From NCBI RefSeq assembly GCF_025698545.1, contig NC_068565.1, positions 5,394,001-5,458,000 of the forward strand: a stretch of DNA of 64,000 nt. Reading direction: 5' to 3'. The position numbers and the translations under genes are program-made. Numbering within the stretch: position 1 is the first letter of the stretch; every line of letters starts with the position of its first letter. This DNA is from Gossypium raimondii. Its lineage: Eukaryota > Streptophyta > Magnoliopsida > Malvales > Malvaceae. Positions 59,835-64,000 of this stretch are shown one piece after another. The notes beneath the pieces are model-generated. The model saw nothing but the letters and a program-made list of their open reading frames with translations. It had not been told where the DNA came from and made no database searches.

Positions 59835-60167
59835 GGCTTCATAGCCATCATTTTTCCAGAATATTTTAAGTTTTGTCAAGTGGGAGTCCAATGATCTTTT
59901 CTTTTCTTTTTGAGGGGTCTAGAGATGAAATTTTCAGTGCTGGAATTGACTTTTTCTTAAACCAACACTAAAGTATATGAAGAAGATGAACATTAACCAA
60001 CAAAGTTATTTCAACTTTGCCAAAGCATGTTACCGGATTTGAAGATAAAATTAATGCCCCACTAATCCATTTAGTTTTTCATCATCTAGCCTCTAGCGTT
60101 TTGACAAAAAGGAAAAATGAAGTGTTCCATGTCATGGGGCTTGGCATTTTGCATCAGCATTTGTTGG

Positions 60168-60236
60168 AAAGCAGTGTGGTCTGGATTTCCATTTTCTCTT
60201 AGATTCTTTCTTACCAAACAAAGGGCCATTGCTAAT
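60168..60236. repeat. CLE upstream segment, copy 1
   Basis: AAAGCAGTGTGGTCTGGATT then TCCATTTTCT and ACAAAGGGCCATTGCTAA lie about 400 bp upstream of the second CLE gene. The same order of phrases recurs in direct orientation at 63861-63928. Confidence 0.85.
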
Positions 60237-63184
60237 TTACTCTTTTCTCTTATTTCTTCTTTCCTTTTTCATTTTCTCATTGCCCTTTTTTCATTTTCTT
60301 CAATATCAGAAGAGCTTGAACAAAAACAAAAAATTCTGCTATTACATAAGGCCCTGTTTTAACATTATTAATTTGATGAAAAATGGCAGAGGGAAGATTA
60401 AGATTGCGTAAATTATGTTCTTAATTTTTCTCTACGTAAACCTGCTTTCAAATATGTTAAGTTCATATAGGGTATTCAATTCATCGACCTTGACTTACAC
60501 AGCAGGCGAGTAATTAACATTCTTTGTGGAAACTAAAGAATGCTAATTGATTCCACTAAAAAAGTAAGAAATTATTCAAATGGTATAAAGATATATTAAA
60601 TGGCAGAACATTTATCCTCTCAATGCATCTTTTGTATAATACATACAGACTTTTTTCTTCATCAAATAACTATTTATGCTCTGTTACTTCAACAACTCTC
60701 TCCCACTCCACAGTCCAAGCTTTAATAAATACACAATGCTGTTTAAACAAAATAAATTATGGCCTAATGAATCATTTAGTCATTAAACTATCTTGCTTTT
60801 TCCGCTTTCATTTTTAAAGTTTTTTCTTCGGATTAAGAACTAACATTATAAAATCGACCAAAATATCTAATCAATTATAAAATGGCACGTAGTTATTCAT
60901 GAAAACTAAATTTCTTATTAAATCTTCTTAATATTCTCATATGACTCTCTTTCTCACATAATATTTCTTCTTCTCTTGTCTTGAGGTAATTATGAGAAGA
61001 GTTTGGAGTACTGTTACGAGTACTATTCAACCTTATAACTTGCCATATTTAGCGTTAGACAACTTTTTGTAAATAAAATGGATAGTAGGAAGTGAAGGAT
61101 GTCGAGAGTAAAGTCAATAATTTTGCAATTTGCAAAGTTTAATTGTTTTTCAATATCCATTTGTTTACCCGATAATTCCACGTAAATTAATTAATTGAAA
61201 AGTAAGACATGTGGTATTTTATTATTGATTGAATATCTCAATAAATAAATTAAATTATTGCAAATGTATCTCTGAAAACAGTTGCCTCAAAGTCGGCAAG
61301 AGAAGGGTAGTGCATGTTCCAACCTTGATGGTGCAATTTAATAATAAAAAATACAGAACAGGATAATGAAAATTTGCTTTGCTGATGATAATAGGCAATT
61401 CCTTCATCTTTATCAGCTTGTAGCCGCCAATTTTCATCATCAAATTGCTGCTCTTAAATCATTTAAATCATCAATTGGTTTGGAAAGATTTGATGGTCGA
61501 TACCAACTAATGTGATTAACCATTTAAATCATTGGTGATTTTCGTAGATTAACAAAGTAGAACAGTTCCTCTGCAACTATGTATATTACATTATTGAATA
61601 TTTTGCAACTTAATGCTTCCAGATGGTACAAACTTGGCTCTACCGCAACAAACAAGTCTCATATGATTAATTCATTGCTTAAGCATATGAAAAGGGCTTA
61701 AAGGTTTACCTTAACAATCAATTGGATGATGAGATGTTTGGGCAATTAAGAGGGGAGGGTAAAACAAGAGAAGGGATGGTGGAGTATATGATCTCACAAT
61801 TGGCCAATCACTTGACTGCCACCTCACGCCGTCCCAGTTTGCGGATGCTAATACGTCGTCATGTGCTTGGATGATGTGGATCTTGCTTCATTTGACTCCC
61901 ACTTCAACCCTTTGTTTTATACTTGCAAAAAGTCATTCGTTTCAACTTATTAATTTACATTAGTTAGTGCTTCGCATGGATCACCACTTCCATTTTTTAT
62001 TCAAAAATTATCTAAAATTGATTTAAAATATATATATATTAGATTAGGGTATATTTATGATGAGGGTAAAAAAATTGTATAATAAAATTTAAAAATATAT
62101 ATGAAAATTAAATGTAGCTTTAGTCGAATTAATAAAATCGAGGAAAACAAATTTTGAAGTCTTGGATGAATCTTATCATGTACAAAATTATTTTATAAAA
62201 ATATTGAAGTTTTGATTAAATTAATTTTGATTAGCTATGAAAAATTGATTTACTCAATATTTTATCCATTATCGATATTTAGTATTTTTTTATAATTTTT
62301 AAAAATACTGAAACTTTTATTATACATTCATCTATATTTAATATATTCTTTTATAATTTTTAAATTATTTTAATTTTTAAAATTTAATCGTCTTTTATTT
62401 CTTTGATTTTAGATTGTGCTTTATTTTTATGTAGTCAATTTTTTAATTCTTTTAATGTTTAGGCAAGTAATTTTTCTTTTCAATTTTAATTTTATTATTT
62501 CTATTGTTTTAATTTTTAATCAAATTTCAGAATTTGATAAAACCATGCATGGTGGTTATAATTTTTCAAATTTGATTTTTTTCTAGTGTTTTTTTCTATA
62601 TTTTTAATGGTTGATTTTATTTTATTTTTCAATTTTTGCTTGTGATTTTTATCAATTTTTTCATTTTTAATTATTGATTTAAGCATTTTAAATTTTTATT
62701 TATGTTTTTTTAACATATAGTTTCAACATTTCCTCAAAATTGTAATTATTTTAATTAAAATTAAATTAAATTAGAGATAATTTCGTATGTGATTGAATGT
62801 AGAATAATATTTGTATGTCTTTAAAATTGATGATGTGGCATTATTTATATTTTATTGATACCTAAAATTATATATTTTAATATCATTATAATTTAAGTTA
62901 TTCCCACTAAAATAAGTCTCTTTTACAATTATTTCTTAGCATAGGTTCATTTCTAGATGTTGAGTTTTTTTATAAATGTTGAAAACTAATAGCAAAAAAT
63001 ATGTTATCCAATCATCTGGTTTGATGATGTGACATTATTTTGACCTTGACATCCATTAGTATCAAGGTTCTTCTGAGTAATTTTTAGAAAAACCCTTAGG
63101 ATCGGAATCTTGTACTTTGTTGTTACAGATATGGATTTGAGTTAATGTGGCAGAACCTTGAACCATAGTGGTGTTAAATTTAGA
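60237..63184. other. AT-rich intergenic DNA without recognised genes
   Basis: No supported gene on either strand. 61740-61920 is less AT-rich than its surroundings (CACCTCACGCCGTCCCAGTT) but has no coding frame. The rest is homopolymer-rich. Confidence 0.45.
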
Positions 63185-63800
63185 CTAGACTTGTTCATGG
63201 GTTGAGCCACTCACCCAGACATGAAGGCCTACTTAAAAATGGGTTTAGACAAAATACGATACCCAAAAAATGGACTTGGACAAAATTTATGGCTCGTTTT
63301 CTATATGGGTTGGGCCTTAGGCAAGATTTTTGGTCTAACCTCGGCCTGAATATATTATGTTATAAGAATATTATATTAATTATATATGTTAAATAATAGT
63401 TATATATTTATATTTATATTAAATCACTAACCTAATAACAATTAAACTCATTACCTAAAACCTAAAAAAAATAAAAATTTACCCAACTAAATAAGCCGAC
63501 CCAAAATATTAAATTTTAAAATTATATTTAATATAATAAAATATTTATTATATTTATGATAGTGTTTTTAATATAAATAATTTTTAATGTATTTTAATAT
63601 GTTAGAAATTAAAAACTTTTATTTTAGTATTTTTTAGTGCATTTAATTTTATAAATTGATTTTTTAAATAAAAATTAATCTTAAAAAAATCAAATATGGG
63701 CAGGCCGGGTCCTGGTTTACCTTTCTTAAATTAGATCGGATTTCGGTAAAAATTAGCTCATTTTTCGAACGAACTTGAAAAATTGATTTTAATACCTTAT
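63185..63800. mobile_element. GGGCC-rich dispersed repeat, second copy (opposite orientation)
   Basis: Starts TAGACTTGTTCATGGGTTGA, matching the reverse complement of the right end of the repeat at 45915-46548. It continues with GGGCCTTAGGCAAGATTTTT, an A/T-rich middle, and GGGCAGGCCGGGTCCTGG near the far end. Decayed and non-coding. Confidence 0.5.
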
Positions 63801-63860
63801 AAGGATCTGACTTGAACAGACCATTTGGTGAGTATGAAGGTTATGGTAATTCCGAGTTGA

Positions 63861-63928
63861 AAAGCAGTGTGGTCTGGATTTCCATTTTCTTTCTGATTCG
63901 CTCTTGCCAACAAAGGGTTATTGCTAAA
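63861..63928. repeat. CLE upstream segment, copy 2
   Basis: AAAGCAGTGTGGTCTGGATT then TCCATTTTCT and CAACAAAGGGTTATTGCTAA repeat the sequence at 60168-60236 with a few differences. Sequence on either side differs. The final 70 bases of the window show no feature. Confidence 0.85.
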
Positions 63929-64000
63929 ATTAGCCACCGAATACGCACTTCCATTTCCTTATGAAATACTGTACGTCCATGGTCTGTTACTTTAAAAAAA

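Overview
The window is nuclear DNA from a dicot plant. The genes are intron-containing (canonical GT..AG), AT-rich non-coding DNA separates them, and there are MITEs, a tRNA-type SINE, copia, LINE and gypsy-type LTR remnants. The LTR beginning TGTAACACCCC, the SINE and the GGGCC-rich dispersed repeat look like those I know from Malvaceae, so cotton (Gossypium) or a close relative is the best guess. That last step is inference from recall, not a search.

Layout. 1-8.3 kb: degraded LINE tail, a long-TIR MITE, a single-exon ABCG10-type half transporter (minus strand) and a copia RNase H remnant. 8.4-10.8 kb: MORF8/RIP1 organellar RNA-editing factor (plus, 4 exons). 11.6-13.7 kb: two paralogous ~99-residue cysteine-motif proteins (plus) flanking an 830-bp MULE-type MITE. 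13.8-29.9 kb: a minus-strand tandem cluster of four genes (called A, B, C and D here) plus one pseudogene (psiE). Each intact gene joins a bZIP-like basic/coiled-coil N-terminus to a PEARLI-4-like C-terminal domain. Gene A also carries captured exons of a subfamily-XII bHLH factor. 32.7-35.3 kb: mitochondrial malate dehydrogenase (7 exons, minus). 36-41.1 kb: UBA2C-type RNA-binding protein (minus), with a 3.6-kb gene-free stretch downstream that may be spliced 3' UTR. 43.2-45.3 kb: GTE4-type bromodomain-ET factor (minus, 4 exons). 46-52 kb: a GGGCC-rich repeat, a Tourist-like MITE, a ~2.8-kb gypsy-type LTR and a copia remnant. 53-64 kb: two CLE signal-peptide genes (minus) in very AT-rich, repeat-bearing DNA.

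How the genes relate. Most are unlinked housekeeping or regulatory genes. The exceptions are three local families: the A-B-C-psiE-D cluster, the twin small proteins, and the two CLE precursors. The A/psiE and B/D relationships, including shared 3' flanks, indicate that an A-B unit was copied to give psiE-D. Gene B supplies the empty sites that date two insertions beside gene D. One of these is a Tourist-like MITE that landed on gene D's stop codon and left it intact.

The most novel material is the bZIP-like/PEARLI-4-like cluster with its bHLH exon capture. All exon joins were read by eye from splice signals, reading frame and paralogue comparison. No search or transcript data were available.
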